Numbered from the stretch's first letter, positions 51,261-60,429 are shown. The stretch is DNA of 64,000 nt from Paenibacillus agri (GCF_013359945.1 NZ_JABWCS010000211.1:115893-179892), one strand, 5' to 3'. Translations and numbers: made by a program. The notes: generated by a model not told the origin, from the letters alone.

Positions 51261-52439
51261 TTAATTGCGAGATGTGAGTGCCTTTTGTTTCATTTTTGCA
51301 TTCAAGAAGAACGAGGCCAGAATGGCAATGAATACACTGAATGCACCGACCCATGTGATATGCGATAAGGAACTTTGATTGACAACGATCCCGCCAATCC
51401 CAGCCCCTGCAGCCATTGATAATTGCATCGTGGATTGATTGAGGCTCAGCATCACGCCTGAATAATTCGGTTCAATTCGCACCATGTTATACTGCTGAGT
51501 AGGACCTGTAGACCAAGCCGCGAACGACCACAGCATCAGGATAACAACAATCGGTATCCACGAATTTGTAAACATAACACTAACCGTTAGTAAAATTAAG
51601 GCCAATACATGCAGTGTCATTCCCCCACCCAAGGTACGGGCAACGCCCCATTTATCGGCGCTATAACCACCGAATTTGGAACCGACCAAGCTGGCGATAC
51701 CAAAAGCCAATAAAACGCTGCTCAGTATATTTTCATTTAAACCAACAACCGTAAGAAGGTAAGGTGAAATGTACGTATAAGCGATCGAATAACCCCCCAG
51801 CCAAAAGAAGGTGATCGCAAGTCCGAGCGCAACCCTGCTATTTTTAAGGAAGCCCAGCTGCTTGGAAAGGGGTACAGGATCATCACCTTTTATACGGGGA
51901 ATGGTGAAATATATAACGATCATGACCAACAGCCCCGCCAAAGATAGAAGACCAAATACTGATCTCCATCCAAATTCAGCAGCAATCATTCGCCCGAGCG
52001 GGACACCAATAATTAATGACAGGGTGAACCCCATGGTGACATTGGCAATCGAACTGGCCTGTTTACCTTCAGGTGCAATTTTGGCGGCGATAGCCAGTGC
52101 TGATACAACGACGGTCCCCGCACCTAAAGCCATCAATGCCCTTGCGACAATAAAAAGTTCAAATCCCGGCAGCACAAACGCCAGCACATTAGCTATCACA
52201 AAAACGCCCAGTGCGGCAACCAGTAACTTCTGTCGTTCAATCTTCGCGGTCAAAGCCATAACCACTGGCGTACAAATAGCATAAATGAATGAGAAAATCG
52301 TTACCAATTGCCCCGCCGAAGTAATCGATATATCTAAAGATAACGAAATCTTATCTAAAATACCCGAAATCACATATTCGGATGTCCCCACCAAAAAACT
52401 GACAAGCGCCAATAAGTATACTTTCCATGTGCCTTTCAT
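51261..52439 (-). CDS. MFS transporter (DHA1 family)
   Basis: A 392-residue transporter with 12 predicted helices; it starts MKGTWKVYLLALVSFLVGTSEYVISGILD and contains ARALMALGAGTVVVSALAIAAKIAPEGKQ (helix 4-5) and GVPLGRMIAAEFGWRSVFG, the motif-C region of DHA1 efflux pumps such as the AraJ/YdhP group. It lies 112 bases after an ArsR-type gene on the same strand; the two probably form one unit. Substrate unknown. Confidence 0.9.
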   Translation of the reverse strand: MKGTWKVYLLALVSFLVGTSEYVISGILDKISLSLDISITSAGQLVTIFSFIYAICTPVVMALTAKIERQKLLVAALGVFVIANVLAFVLPGFELFIVARALMALGAGTVVVSALAIAAKIAPEGKQASSIANVTMGFTLSLIIGVPLGRMIAAEFGWRSVFGLLSLAGLLVMIVIYFTIPRIKGDDPVPLSKQLGFLKNSRVALGLAITFFWLGGYSIAYTYISPYLLTVVGLNENILSSVLLAFGIASLVGSKFGGYSADKWGVARTLGGGMTLHVLALILLTVSVMFTNSWIPIVVILMLWSFAAWSTGPTQQYNMVRIEPNYSGVMLSLNQSTMQLSMAAGAGIGGIVVNQSSLSHITWVGAFSVFIAILASFFLNAKMKQKALTSRN

Positions 52440-52551
52440 TAGATGTTTTCCCCTTTAACAAATTGATATATTTAAAATTGTCGATGCGTTTTGGCAGGCT
52501 TTAAGCGGAAAAGCGGTGAAGATCACTTCACCAAACTCCGCCGTTTGTGCT

Positions 52552-52857
52552 TTATTCAAGCTCGCCTTTCAACAAAGCCAATGCTTCTCTAATTTTCCCC
52601 TCATCCCTTTTGTAGTACGTATACTTGCCTATGCGCTCACTGGTGATGAGCCCTGCTCGTTGCAGGGTAGTTAAGTACTGGGAAGTGGTGGACTGTGTCA
52701 TGTTCAATTTATCAGTCACCTGACCGACGCATACCCCGATTGTTCTCATATCAATCCCTTCATGGGGGTTAAAATGCTTTTCAGGTTCCTTCAACCATTG
52801 CAAAATTTGGAGACGGGACTCGTTAGACAATGCTTTTAAAATCTCGATAGTATCCAT
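52552..52857 (-). CDS. ArsR-family regulator
   Basis: A 101-residue winged-helix protein: IEILKALSNESRLQILQWLKEPEKHF, then the HTH VTDKLNMTQSTTSQYLTTLQRAGLITSERIGKYTYYKRD. The single Cys in IGVCVGQV lies where ArsR proteins often place a sensing residue. It is likely to repress itself and the downstream MFS gene; a palindrome sits directly upstream of its start. Confidence 0.88.
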   Translation of the reverse strand: MDTIEILKALSNESRLQILQWLKEPEKHFNPHEGIDMRTIGVCVGQVTDKLNMTQSTTSQYLTTLQRAGLITSERIGKYTYYKRDEGKIREALALLKGELE

Positions 52858-52867
52858 ATCAGCTATT

Positions 52868-52887
52868 ATATCGATAATTACCGATAT
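52868..52887. promoter_or_regulatory. ATATCG-N8-CGATAT palindrome (ArsR operator candidate)
   Basis: ATATCGATAATTACCGATAT is nearly symmetrical, 11 bases before the ArsR start codon, in the position expected for autorepression. Confidence 0.6.
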
Positions 52888-53015
52888 GTCAATGTGACAT
52901 CTTGTTAAGATTATTAGTTATTGATCCAATAAAGTTCAAGCACATGTAAAAATATGTTATTCTAGAACCGGATGAGGTAACAAATGAAATCCTACATCTT
53001 AAGGAGCTGTAAACT

Positions 53016-53450
53016 ATGAATCCAAATATTCACAACCAAATAGTTCAGATTTATTTACCTGTTACTGATATTCGAAGGTCTGTTGATTGGTACGTAAATA
53101 CATTAGGTTACCAGGTCATTTGGGAGGAGCCGGAGGCAGCCAATCTAAGACTATTTGCAGGTCCGTTATTATTCTTAAAGAAAACTTCTGCGAACCAACC
53201 CATAAGGTTCTCAATCAATAACGAAAATTGCGCTGTGCTAAGCTTTAAAACATCCAATTTGGAAGCTTTACATGAAGATTTAAAAAATAAAAATATTGCT
53301 GTAGGCGAAATAACTAAATACGGTGACGGAAAAAATGGGCCATACCAAGATTTTATTATGTATGACCCTGATGGCCACCAATTAGAAATTAACAGTTACC
53401 CTGACTTAGCTGTGCTTAAATTCAGCGAATCTCCCTGTAAGGAATCTTAA
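53016..53450 (+). CDS. VOC-family (glyoxalase/bleomycin-resistance-like) protein
   Basis: A 144-residue protein with two beta-alpha-beta-beta-beta units: IVQIYLPVTDIRRSVDWYVNTLGYQVIWEEPEAANLRL and the C-terminal YQDFIMYDPDGHQLEINSYPD with the metal-ligand Glu. It may be a dioxygenase, lyase or drug-binding protein. AAGGAGC precedes the ATG. Its stop codon overlaps that of the convergent epimerase gene by two bases. Confidence 0.88.
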   Translation: MNPNIHNQIVQIYLPVTDIRRSVDWYVNTLGYQVIWEEPEAANLRLFAGPLLFLKKTSANQPIRFSINNENCAVLSFKTSNLEALHEDLKNKNIAVGEITKYGDGKNGPYQDFIMYDPDGHQLEINSYPDLAVLKFSESPCKES

Positions 53451-54322
53451 GGGCTCGAATCAGCTTTATAGCTCAACACTTGTACAAATCCCGTTCTCCA
53501 AGTCGGATATTTCGGCTCCCAGCCATACTCATTCCGTGCTTTGACATTCGAAGCCCCGCGTTCCCAGCCGGCACCGCCCGCTTGAACTTCAGGTGCAGGC
53601 GCATGTAAAGCTTTAGCATAGACTGGTACCCATTCTGTACCTGGGGCAGGCTCATCATCTACAATATTCAAAGTTCCTGCCTGCCAATTCAAGGCCAGGA
53701 AGGCCGCTTCCGCCGCATCTTCGACATGTACGAAAGAGGACTCTCCGTCTGTTGCGGGCAGCTCGCTGTTCCGCGCTTTTTCTGCCATCACACCCCTAAT
53801 GTCATACCAGGTATCTGGTCCATAAAGTGTACCGTAACGGAGAATCACGTGATCTGGAATCTCTGCAACCGCCCCTTCCAGCGCGATAATGCCATCAATT
53901 GTTGTTTTCCGTGGCGAAGGTGCTTGGATATCCAAGGAGACTTCTTCCGTAGCAGGGGAATCGCCCGGTTCGTAAGCCCAAGAGATGCTCTGAGCGATGA
54001 TTTTTTTAACGCCCGCCTGCTTAGCAGCATCCACTAGATTCCGGGTCCCTTCGATTCTAATCCGCGCATTATCCGCAGAGCTCCAATTACTGAGTGAGGT
54101 AAGCTGATGAATGACCACTTCCGGCTGGATCTCTCCAAGAGCTTTAATCATTCCCTCCCGGTCAAAGGCATCTGCTATGATAGACTTTGCGCCCAATGCT
54201 TCAATCTTCTTCTGTTGCTCCGGGTTATGCGTCATTCCAATCACTTCGTGACCAGCCTTCACTAACTTTGGAAGCAGAATACGTCCAATAACTCCGGTAG
54301 AACCAGCTACAAAAATTTTCAT
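53447..54322 (-). CDS. NAD(P)-dependent epimerase/dehydratase (extended SDR)
   Basis: A 291-residue extended short-chain dehydrogenase with the Rossmann motif VAGSTGVIGRILLPKLVKAGH (residues 4-24) and HQLTSL in place of the usual strand-4 motif. The usual YxxxK active site is not clear (the aligned region reads SPRKTTIDGIIALE), so it may be an atypical SDR of the NmrA/ cinnamoyl-reductase-like group. Monocistronic, with AGGTTTTTC near the start. Confidence 0.82.
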   Translation of the reverse strand: MKIFVAGSTGVIGRILLPKLVKAGHEVIGMTHNPEQQKKIEALGAKSIIADAFDREGMIKALGEIQPEVVIHQLTSLSNWSSADNARIRIEGTRNLVDAAKQAGVKKIIAQSISWAYEPGDSPATEEVSLDIQAPSPRKTTIDGIIALEGAVAEIPDHVILRYGTLYGPDTWYDIRGVMAEKARNSELPATDGESSFVHVEDAAEAAFLALNWQAGTLNIVDDEPAPGTEWVPVYAKALHAPAPEVQAGGAGWERGASNVKARNEYGWEPKYPTWRTGFVQVLSYKADSSP

Positions 54323-54383
54323 AATCGAAAAACCTCCAAATTTATATATGATTAAGTGCGATGTTCACCCATTACGGAGAAGC

Positions 54384-55712
54384 TTAGAACCTCGCTTTCT
54401 CTGTTTCTTTTCGCGAAACTATGAATAATTGAAGTATTAGCATAAGGAGTGAAACCAAGATCATGCCTAGTATCCCCAGACTGAACTCCCCCATACTGTC
54501 AAAAGCAAAGCCAATCAGGATCGGGCCTACCGCTCCTATTAAATACCCCACCGATTGAGTCATCGCTGCCCAAGAGGCCGCTTCTTCAGGACTTGACGCT
54601 GCTTCAATTGGAAGCAAATTACCTAGAGCAAATAACATCCCCGAGCCAAATCCGCAGAGGAGAACCGCTGGCCAATACAGCATGGAACTGAAAAGAAAGG
54701 CAAGACCGATCGCCTGCATGGAAGTCGAGACCAACAGCCATGTCCGCCGGGACGGGAAGCGGCGTAGCAGCATCTGTAGCATAAGCCCGCTCGGAATTTG
54801 AACGACAGCAAACACCGTCAGCATCATCCCTGCATGCAAATGTGAATCCCCTGCGTTAATCAGGATCAGCGGCAACCAACCCATGATGGAGTAAAAAACC
54901 ATAGCCAAGAGTCCAAAATGGATGGAGAGCAGCCACGCCTTCTTATTTTTCCACGGTAATTTCGATGTCCCAGGTACAACCGTCACCTCAGTACGAACAT
55001 TGCTACGCCGCAGAATCCCCAACCAAAATGGTACAGCCGCAATGGCGAGGATGGCCCAGAACGAAAGTGCCGTTTGCCACGAATGAAATTTGATTTGAAA
55101 AGGGGCAGAGAAACTGGAGCCCAGCGCCGCACCAAGCGATAAGGCCATGGAATAGAGTGCAATCATAAGCGGCATCCTACCTGCCAAATGCTTTTTAATA
55201 AAACCCGACAATAAAGGTCCCATCGTTGCGATTCCGACACCAGCTAATACAGTGGTTAAAAATAACAAGGCTTCGGTATGAACGACGATACGTAGCAAAG
55301 TACTTCCGCCAATCAGAACTAGCGACCAGGCAATCACCCGTTCATTTCCCAGCCGCTGGCCGAAACGAACAGACAATGGCGAGAGAAGCCCCATACAGAG
55401 AACAGGGATCGAGACAAGCAAGCTGGCAGCTACACCGCTTATGCCGAGATCGTTTCGAATACTTTCCAGCACTGGGGCGATGGAAGTAACCGCCGGACGT
55501 AAATTAAGTGATGCCATAAAAAGGGCTGCGACCGCCAACCAAGTAGCTACCTTACTATCCTTACTATCCTTGCTATCCTTGCTATCCTTGCTATCCTTGC
55601 TATCCTTGCTATCCTTGCTATCCTTGCTATCCTTGCTCACCATCCGTTCGTTTACTGCATCGACATGATCTTGCCTCGAAGGTGCCCGGGGATTATCATT
55701 TCGTTCAACCAT
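54384..55712 (-). CDS. MFS transporter (CynX/NimT-like) with Lys-Asp-Ser repeat tail
   Basis: A 442-residue transporter of the CynX/NimT branch. After 25 polar residues comes a stretch of nine Ser-Lys-Asp units (about 26-53), encoded by a 9-bp tandem repeat, then 12 helices starting WLAVAALFMASLNLRPAVTSIAPVLESIRNDLGISGVAASLL, the family signature. The charged N-terminal tail should be cytoplasmic and disordered, and its length can vary without frameshift. The gene is divergent from a MocR regulator, which probably controls it. Confidence 0.9.
   Translation of the reverse strand: MVERNDNPRAPSRQDHVDAVNERMVSKDSKDSKDSKDSKDSKDSKDSKDSKDSKVATWLAVAALFMASLNLRPAVTSIAPVLESIRNDLGISGVAASLLVSIPVLCMGLLSPLSVRFGQRLGNERVIAWSLVLIGGSTLLRIVVHTEALLFLTTVLAGVGIATMGPLLSGFIKKHLAGRMPLMIALYSMALSLGAALGSSFSAPFQIKFHSWQTALSFWAILAIAAVPFWLGILRRSNVRTEVTVVPGTSKLPWKNKKAWLLSIHFGLLAMVFYSIMGWLPLILINAGDSHLHAGMMLTVFAVVQIPSGLMLQMLLRRFPSRRTWLLVSTSMQAIGLAFLFSSMLYWPAVLLCGFGSGMLFALGNLLPIEAASSPEEAASWAAMTQSVGYLIGAVGPILIGFAFDSMGEFSLGILGMILVSLLMLILQLFIVSRKETEKARF
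55552..55635. repeat. 9-bp tandem repeat (CTATCCTTG-type), nine copies
   Basis: CTATCC recurs every 9 bases from 55555 to 55632 (nine times); the first two units carry A for G. It encodes Lys-Asp-Ser units at the N-terminus of the MFS protein. Near-identical units point to recent expansion by slippage. Confidence 0.9.
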
Positions 55713-55770
55713 CGGCTAATCTCTTCCTTCTGCAATGATTTCGTGCTGACAAGATTCATGTTAGCATGTT

Positions 55771-55818
55771 AAATTGGTATGAATAAGTACCACTTTCACA
55801 CCAATATTGGTATACCAA
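55771..55818. promoter_or_regulatory. Overlapping ATTGGTAT palindromes (MocR operator candidate)
   Basis: ATTGGTATACCAAT (55805-55818) and ACCAATATTGGT (55799-55810) overlap, and a third half-site AATTGGTAT lies at 55771. They sit in the divergent region between the MFS and MocR genes. MocR/GntR regulators commonly bind such direct and inverted repeats. Confidence 0.65.
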
Positions 55819-55844
55819 TTTCAAAATAAGAAGGAGTGCTATGT

Positions 55845-57248
55845 ATGACCGATTCCTTGGGGACTTTTACAGCCGATACAAAAACAAAACAAATCTATAC
55901 GCTGCTCCGGGAACGTATTTTTTCAGGCAGATATGCAGCGGGAAGTAGCCTCCCGTCAACGCGGGATCTGGCAAGTGAATTAGGGGTGTCGCGGGCTCTT
56001 ATCGTCGAAGTGTATGAACAGCTCATCGCCGAAGGTTATTTGGAAGGTCGCCAAGGATCCGGTACCTATGTCTTGGATTTAGGAGCAAGCAGGCCGGTTC
56101 AGGCGCAGTCCATAGATCCAGAGTCTTCAAATGAAATGACTTCTCCAGAACTTGCACCTTCTTTCAACGGCATTGATTTTCGTCCGAGCTTTCCTTCACT
56201 TGAACATATCCCGCATAAAAAGTGGAAAGAAGTTACGCTGAGCGTCTATGATCAGGCCTACGCTTCTAATTTTGGTTATGATGAAGATCCGGCAGGTAAT
56301 AGGCTGCTTCGGGCAAATATTTGCCGGTATCTACTGAATGCCAAAGGAATACAATGTTCACCTTCGCAGGTGATCGTGACAGCCGGAGCTACCCAGGCCA
56401 TCTCCTTACTATGCAAACTTTTATTAAATCCGGAAGACGCAGTAGCAATAGAAGATCCTACCGCCAGCTTCATCCATAGTATTTTTGCAGCAACTGGTGC
56501 CGATATTATCCCCGTTCCCGTCGATGATCACGGCTTGTGTGTTGACGACTTGCCAACTCATGTACAACCTAAGTGCATCTTCGTCACACCTTCACACCAA
56601 TTCCCATTCGGCAGCATCTTGTCCATCAGCAGACGTATTCAACTACTCGACTACGCCCGGCAAACCGGAAGCTATATTATCGAAGACGATTACGACAGTG
56701 AATTCCGTTATGCCGGAATGCCGGTTCATGCTCTCAGAGAGCTCGACTCACAGCGAGTAGTCTATGTCGGGACTTTCAGCAAAAATTTATATCCATCACT
56801 ACGCTTAGGTTATATGGTGGTTCCCCAGGAATTACTTGACCCTCTGCTTCGGTTAAAACGAATGACGGATATGCAATGCCCGACCTTGTCCCAAATCACA
56901 CTAGCGCGGTTTATTGCCGACCGCCATCTGGAACGCCACATCACCCGTATGAAGCGTATTTACGGCAAAAGACGGAAGCGGCTCATCTCCGCTTTGACGG
57001 AAGCATTCGGTAACGGAGTGAACATTTCAGGGGATGCCGCAGGCTTGCATCTAGTTGCCAAATTGTCTGGACGCCAGTTTGACTCTATAACAGCCGCGCA
57101 GCTTGAAGAACGGAATATTAAAATTTATCCTGCCGAGAGGTATACCATCGCCAAAGGAAAATACGAGGAGAGTCTGATTATGGGGTTCGGTAATGTAACG
57201 GAGTCACAAATTGCGGAGGGGATCAGAACGATTGCCGATTTGTTATAA
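55845..57248 (+). CDS. MocR-family regulator (GntR HTH fused to aminotransferase fold)
   Basis: A 467-residue MocR protein: N-terminal GntR helix-turn-helix (IYTLLRERIFSGRYAAGSSLPSTRDLASELGVSRALIVEVYEQLIAEGYLEGRQGSGTYV, about 15-75) and a class I aminotransferase domain with the PLP lysine in VGTFSKNLYPSLRLGYMV (Lys about 312) and the Asp/Tyr pocket IIEDDYDSEFRY. It senses a PLP adduct of an amine or vitamin B6 status. AAGGAG precedes ATG 55845; the in-frame GTG at 55836 overlaps that site. Divergent MFS gene as probable target. Confidence 0.93.
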   Translation: MTDSLGTFTADTKTKQIYTLLRERIFSGRYAAGSSLPSTRDLASELGVSRALIVEVYEQLIAEGYLEGRQGSGTYVLDLGASRPVQAQSIDPESSNEMTSPELAPSFNGIDFRPSFPSLEHIPHKKWKEVTLSVYDQAYASNFGYDEDPAGNRLLRANICRYLLNAKGIQCSPSQVIVTAGATQAISLLCKLLLNPEDAVAIEDPTASFIHSIFAATGADIIPVPVDDHGLCVDDLPTHVQPKCIFVTPSHQFPFGSILSISRRIQLLDYARQTGSYIIEDDYDSEFRYAGMPVHALRELDSQRVVYVGTFSKNLYPSLRLGYMVVPQELLDPLLRLKRMTDMQCPTLSQITLARFIADRHLERHITRMKRIYGKRRKRLISALTEAFGNGVNISGDAAGLHLVAKLSGRQFDSITAAQLEERNIKIYPAERYTIAKGKYEESLIMGFGNVTESQIAEGIRTIADLL

Positions 57249-57315
57249 CTTTATCTTGTCGCACGAACACACGAAACCGCGGCTGCCAAGAAGAACAGAT
57301 CTAGGCTGCCGCGGC

Positions 57316-58353
57316 TTACACCCGCTGATTCGGAATCTGAACCATAAAAGTACTTCCTATCCCTTGGCCCGAAGACACGGTCAGTTTGCCATGGATGAAT
57401 TCGGTCAGCTCCTTGGCAATCGCAAGTCCTAATCCAGAGCCACCGTACTGCTGATTTCGGGATTTTTCAACACGATAAAATCGTTCGAAAATTCTTTCCA
57501 GTTCATCTTCAGGAATTCCAATTCCTTCGTCTTTAACTTCCATATACGTGAACGTATTATCACAATAGATATGAAGCTTAATACTGGTTCCTGGTTTGGA
57601 GAATTTGATAGCATTTCCTACTAAATTATATAGAATCCGTTGAATACACACCTTGTCTGTTACAACAGATACACAGTCCTCGTTAATTTGTACATCAATT
57701 AGCCGGTTCTCTCGCGAGATTTGGGCTTCAAATGCTTGCAAGGTATCCAGGATCAGCTCATCAATCCACACAACTTCCGGCTTATAAGCTATTTCCTTAT
57801 CGTCTATGGCTGCGATAGCCAATAGCTCATTGGCAAATGAAACCACCCGTTCCGTTTGCTTCCCAATTCCAAGCAAATAGTTCCGAACCTCGGCGGGATC
57901 AGTGACCACTTCATCGACCAGAGCCTCCGAGTAAGACCGGATAGAGGCAATCGGGGTTTTAATATCATGGGATAGATTAGCAATCAGTTCATTCCGGCGG
58001 CGTTCTTCGTCCTGAAGGGCTTTGATTTTCGCTTTAATTTCAAGTCCCATATCGTTCATAGATTCAGCAAGCTCTCTAAGCTCCACTACCCGGCTCTTAT
58101 TTAAATGCTGATCATAGTGCCCTTTGGAGATCCCCTGACTCTGCCGGTTCAGCTGGGCAATATTCCGTGTCATAGGGAAAATAAACAGTGAATTAATTAA
58201 CAATGACAGTACACTGGACGAAACCGTAATCATCATTGCCATCCTGAGCCTGTCATAGTCCAGGAACATCTGTTTATACGCAACAAATAGCAGCAGTGTC
58301 ACGATGATTAAACTAATCAGATACGATAAAAAAACCAATGTCCGCAGCTTCAT
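57316..58353 (-). CDS. Two-component sensor histidine kinase
   Basis: A 345-residue kinase: two membrane helices (about 6-26 and 40-60) with a very short extracytoplasmic loop, a HAMP-like linker, HisKA with NLSHDIKTPIASIRSYSEAL (His about 133) and HATPase with NLVGNAIKFSKPGT, DEGIGIPEDELERIFERFYRVEKS and GGSGLGLAIAKEL. The tiny sensor loop suggests detection within the membrane or through a partner such as DoxX or the DM13 lipoprotein encoded upstream. ATG 58353 has AGAAGGAGAG inside the end of the response-regulator gene; the longer frame to 58500 overlaps that gene and is not used. Confidence 0.92.
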   Translation of the reverse strand: MKLRTLVFLSYLISLIIVTLLLFVAYKQMFLDYDRLRMAMMITVSSSVLSLLINSLFIFPMTRNIAQLNRQSQGISKGHYDQHLNKSRVVELRELAESMNDMGLEIKAKIKALQDEERRRNELIANLSHDIKTPIASIRSYSEALVDEVVTDPAEVRNYLLGIGKQTERVVSFANELLAIAAIDDKEIAYKPEVVWIDELILDTLQAFEAQISRENRLIDVQINEDCVSVVTDKVCIQRILYNLVGNAIKFSKPGTSIKLHIYCDNTFTYMEVKDEGIGIPEDELERIFERFYRVEKSRNQQYGGSGLGLAIAKELTEFIHGKLTVSSGQGIGSTFMVQIPNQRV

Positions 58354-58357
58354 GACA

Positions 58358-59050
58358 CTACTCTCCTTCTCTTTTGAACTGATATCCCAACCCCCACACG
58401 GTTTTAATGAATATCGGCTCCTGACCGGCTTTTGAAGCGATCTTCTCCCGCAAATGATGGATATGAACATTGACGGTATTAGCGTCCTCATAGTATTCAT
58501 ATCCCCATACTTCTTTCAGTAATTCTGACTTTGGAATAACACGATGCTTCTCCTGAGCAAGGAACCACAATAGATCAAATTCTTTATTGGTGAGATCAAG
58601 CGTCTCTCCATAAAGCTTTGCCACCCGCTCTTCCCGGTTCAGATACAATTCCCCTTCATTAAGGAAGGCTACCCGAGGCTTCGACTTTTGGGATCGCTTG
58701 ATAATATTTTTTATGCGGAAAACAAGCTCTCGTGGGCTGAATGGCTTGGTCATATAATCATCTGCTCCTAAAGTCAGCCCGTATAACGTGTCTTTCTCCT
58801 GATTTAAAGCAGTCAAAAATAAAAATGGAATATCTAAACCTTGATTTTGGAGCGACTCTATAAATTCATAGCCATTCATTTTAGGCATCATCACATCAAT
58901 GATTATAAAATCGATAGCATGGTTATGAACAACATGCATAGCTTCCTCTCCATTGCTCGCTGTATACACCCTATAGCCATCATTCTGTAAATATAACTTA
59001 CAAACATCTACTATGGGTTGTTCGTCATCAACAATCAATATGGATAACAA
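58358..59050 (-). CDS. OmpR-family response regulator
   Basis: A 230-residue response regulator: receiver with DDE (VDDEQPIVD), phosphorylated Asp in FIIIDVMMPKMNG (about 52) and Lys in TKPFSPREL, then a winged-helix OmpR/PhoB domain (LTNKEFDLLWFLAQ, VWGYEYYEDANTVNVHIHHLREKI). It follows the DoxX gene by six bases and precedes its kinase by four, so all are one operon. Confidence 0.94.
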   Translation of the reverse strand: MLSILIVDDEQPIVDVCKLYLQNDGYRVYTASNGEEAMHVVHNHAIDFIIIDVMMPKMNGYEFIESLQNQGLDIPFLFLTALNQEKDTLYGLTLGADDYMTKPFSPRELVFRIKNIIKRSQKSKPRVAFLNEGELYLNREERVAKLYGETLDLTNKEFDLLWFLAQEKHRVIPKSELLKEVWGYEYYEDANTVNVHIHHLREKIASKAGQEPIFIKTVWGLGYQFKREGE

Positions 59051-59056
59051 CGATGA

Positions 59057-59524
59057 TCACATCCTTTTTTCTGCACCATTCCAGTCTTTCCACCATTTCG
59101 CATAAAGCCAGCGTTCCACACTCACGTAAGCTGTAAACCTCTTCCCCGTAAGAAGTAAGGTTGCCATAAGTATATCTGTCGGATAGGTAAATATCATATC
59201 TGCCAATATATAATTAGCGTTCACGAACACCGACATGACTAGCGCAGGTACAATAAATAAACCCGCTATAAGCCCAATCCCGATCAGGATTTCACCCCAA
59301 GGGATTACAACATCGAAGACTTCTGAAAAGGGACTAACGACGTGACTGAAAAATGCTTTGTACCATTCAGGGGAATCATGATTTGCTGCAATGACCGGGA
59401 TTAAGCTTTCAACGCCAAAACCGCCTGAAAGCTTATCATAACCGGATTTAAGCCACATCCAGCCGAACAGAACACGAATTACACTTAATATCCAGCCGGC
59501 TATTTTTTGAGTAGCCTTTATCAT
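59057..59524 (-). CDS. DoxX-family membrane protein
   Basis: A 155-residue protein with four predicted helices of the DoxX/DoxD type (RVLFGWMWLKSGYDKL, VVIPWGEILIGIGLIAGLF, ALVMSVFVNANYILADMIF). DoxX proteins are membrane partners in thiosulfate/quinone or oxidative-stress complexes. Located between the DM13 lipoprotein gene and the response-regulator gene; AAGGAG precedes the ATG. Confidence 0.85.
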   Translation of the reverse strand: MIKATQKIAGWILSVIRVLFGWMWLKSGYDKLSGGFGVESLIPVIAANHDSPEWYKAFFSHVVSPFSEVFDVVIPWGEILIGIGLIAGLFIVPALVMSVFVNANYILADMIFTYPTDILMATLLLTGKRFTAYVSVERWLYAKWWKDWNGAEKRM

Positions 59525-59540
59525 TACTATAATCTCCTTT

Positions 59541-59578
59541 TAAAAAAGGTACCATCCTCAAAATAAGTATGGTACCCA
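59541..59578 (-). terminator. Intra-operon terminator/attenuator
   Basis: On the minus strand GGTACCAT pairs with ATGGTACC around a 13-base loop, followed by TTTTTT. It lies between the lipoprotein gene and the DoxX gene and would reduce expression of the downstream genes relative to the lipoprotein. Confidence 0.75.
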
Positions 59579-59589
59579 TCCTATTTATT

Positions 59590-60429
59590 TTAGCTGAGAT
59601 CTGCTGTGCCAAATACCACGTGGGCTTTATCGCAGTAGATCACAATGGAATCATAATCATTCAGATTGGCTCCCGCCAGGTCGAAGGTCTGCTCACTCTT
59701 TTCCAGGTCAATCTTGCCCAAGCTCTTACCCATTTGCACATCTTTCCCCTTCGTCAGGTAGATATGAAGGTCTGGACCTTTAGACGTTTTGAAGTTCGTC
59801 AGCATGACCTTGCCATCCTTGATTTCTACATTACCTTCAGATATTTGCTTGTTGCTGCCGCTCAGCATGCCCGTCTTCGTGACCATTGCCGAAGATGTCG
59901 CTGGTTTATCCATTGGTGTATCTGTCAAATCTGCTGCCCCGAATGTAACATGTGCTTTATCGCAATAGATAATAACGGAATCATAATCGTTCAGATTGGC
60001 TCCCGCCAGATCGAAGGTCTGCTCGCTCTTTTCCAGGTCAATCTTGCCCAAGCTCTTACCCGTCTGCACGTCTTTGCCCTTCGTCAGGTAGATGTGGAGG
60101 TCTGGACCTTTGGATGTTTTGAAATTCGTCAGCATGATCTTGCCATCCTTGATTTCCACATTACCTTCAGATATTTGCTTGTTACTGCCGCTCAGCATGC
60201 CATACTTCACCATCATTGCAGTAGTTTCCTGACTGTTCCCTGCATTGGTATTAGAAGCTGCTTTATCAGGTGAATCAGAGCCCGGCATGGCGGTTGCCGT
60301 CGCTGTTGCGGCCGCATTCCCAGTAGTGGATGTGTTAGTTGCTTTGTTAGATGCTGTGTTATCTGCTCCGCAACCCGCCAAAGCTATGGATAAGGCCACT
60401 ATTGCTGTTGTTGTCGCTAATAATTTCAT
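59590..60429 (-). CDS. Lipoprotein with two tandem DM13 domains
   Basis: A 279-residue lipoprotein (lipobox ALAGC, Cys about 20), an Ala/Thr/Asn-rich linker, and two copies of a DM13-type domain (about 70-168 and 184-279). Each has GMLSGSNKQISEGNVEIKDG, FKTSKGPDLHIYLTKG and IYCDKAHVTFG or IYCDKAHVVFG, with one conserved Cys. DM13 domains are proposed to bind a redox cofactor or metal through that Cys. The two units are almost identical at DNA level, so the duplication is recent. First gene of the operon with DoxX and a two-component system, suggesting a cell-surface redox sensing or electron-transfer role. Confidence 0.85.
   Translation of the reverse strand: MKLLATTTAIVALSIALAGCGADNTASNKATNTSTTGNAAATATATAMPGSDSPDKAASNTNAGNSQETTAMMVKYGMLSGSNKQISEGNVEIKDGKIMLTNFKTSKGPDLHIYLTKGKDVQTGKSLGKIDLEKSEQTFDLAGANLNDYDSVIIYCDKAHVTFGAADLTDTPMDKPATSSAMVTKTGMLSGSNKQISEGNVEIKDGKVMLTNFKTSKGPDLHIYLTKGKDVQMGKSLGKIDLEKSEQTFDLAGANLNDYDSIVIYCDKAHVVFGTADLS

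Noticed and set aside
55552..55635. CRISPR-like array
   Set aside because: Units are 9 bp without spacers and lie in frame inside an MFS gene.
57316..58500. Kinase start at 58500
   Set aside because: The extra 49 codons lie in the response-regulator gene; ATG 58353 has a strong ribosome binding site.
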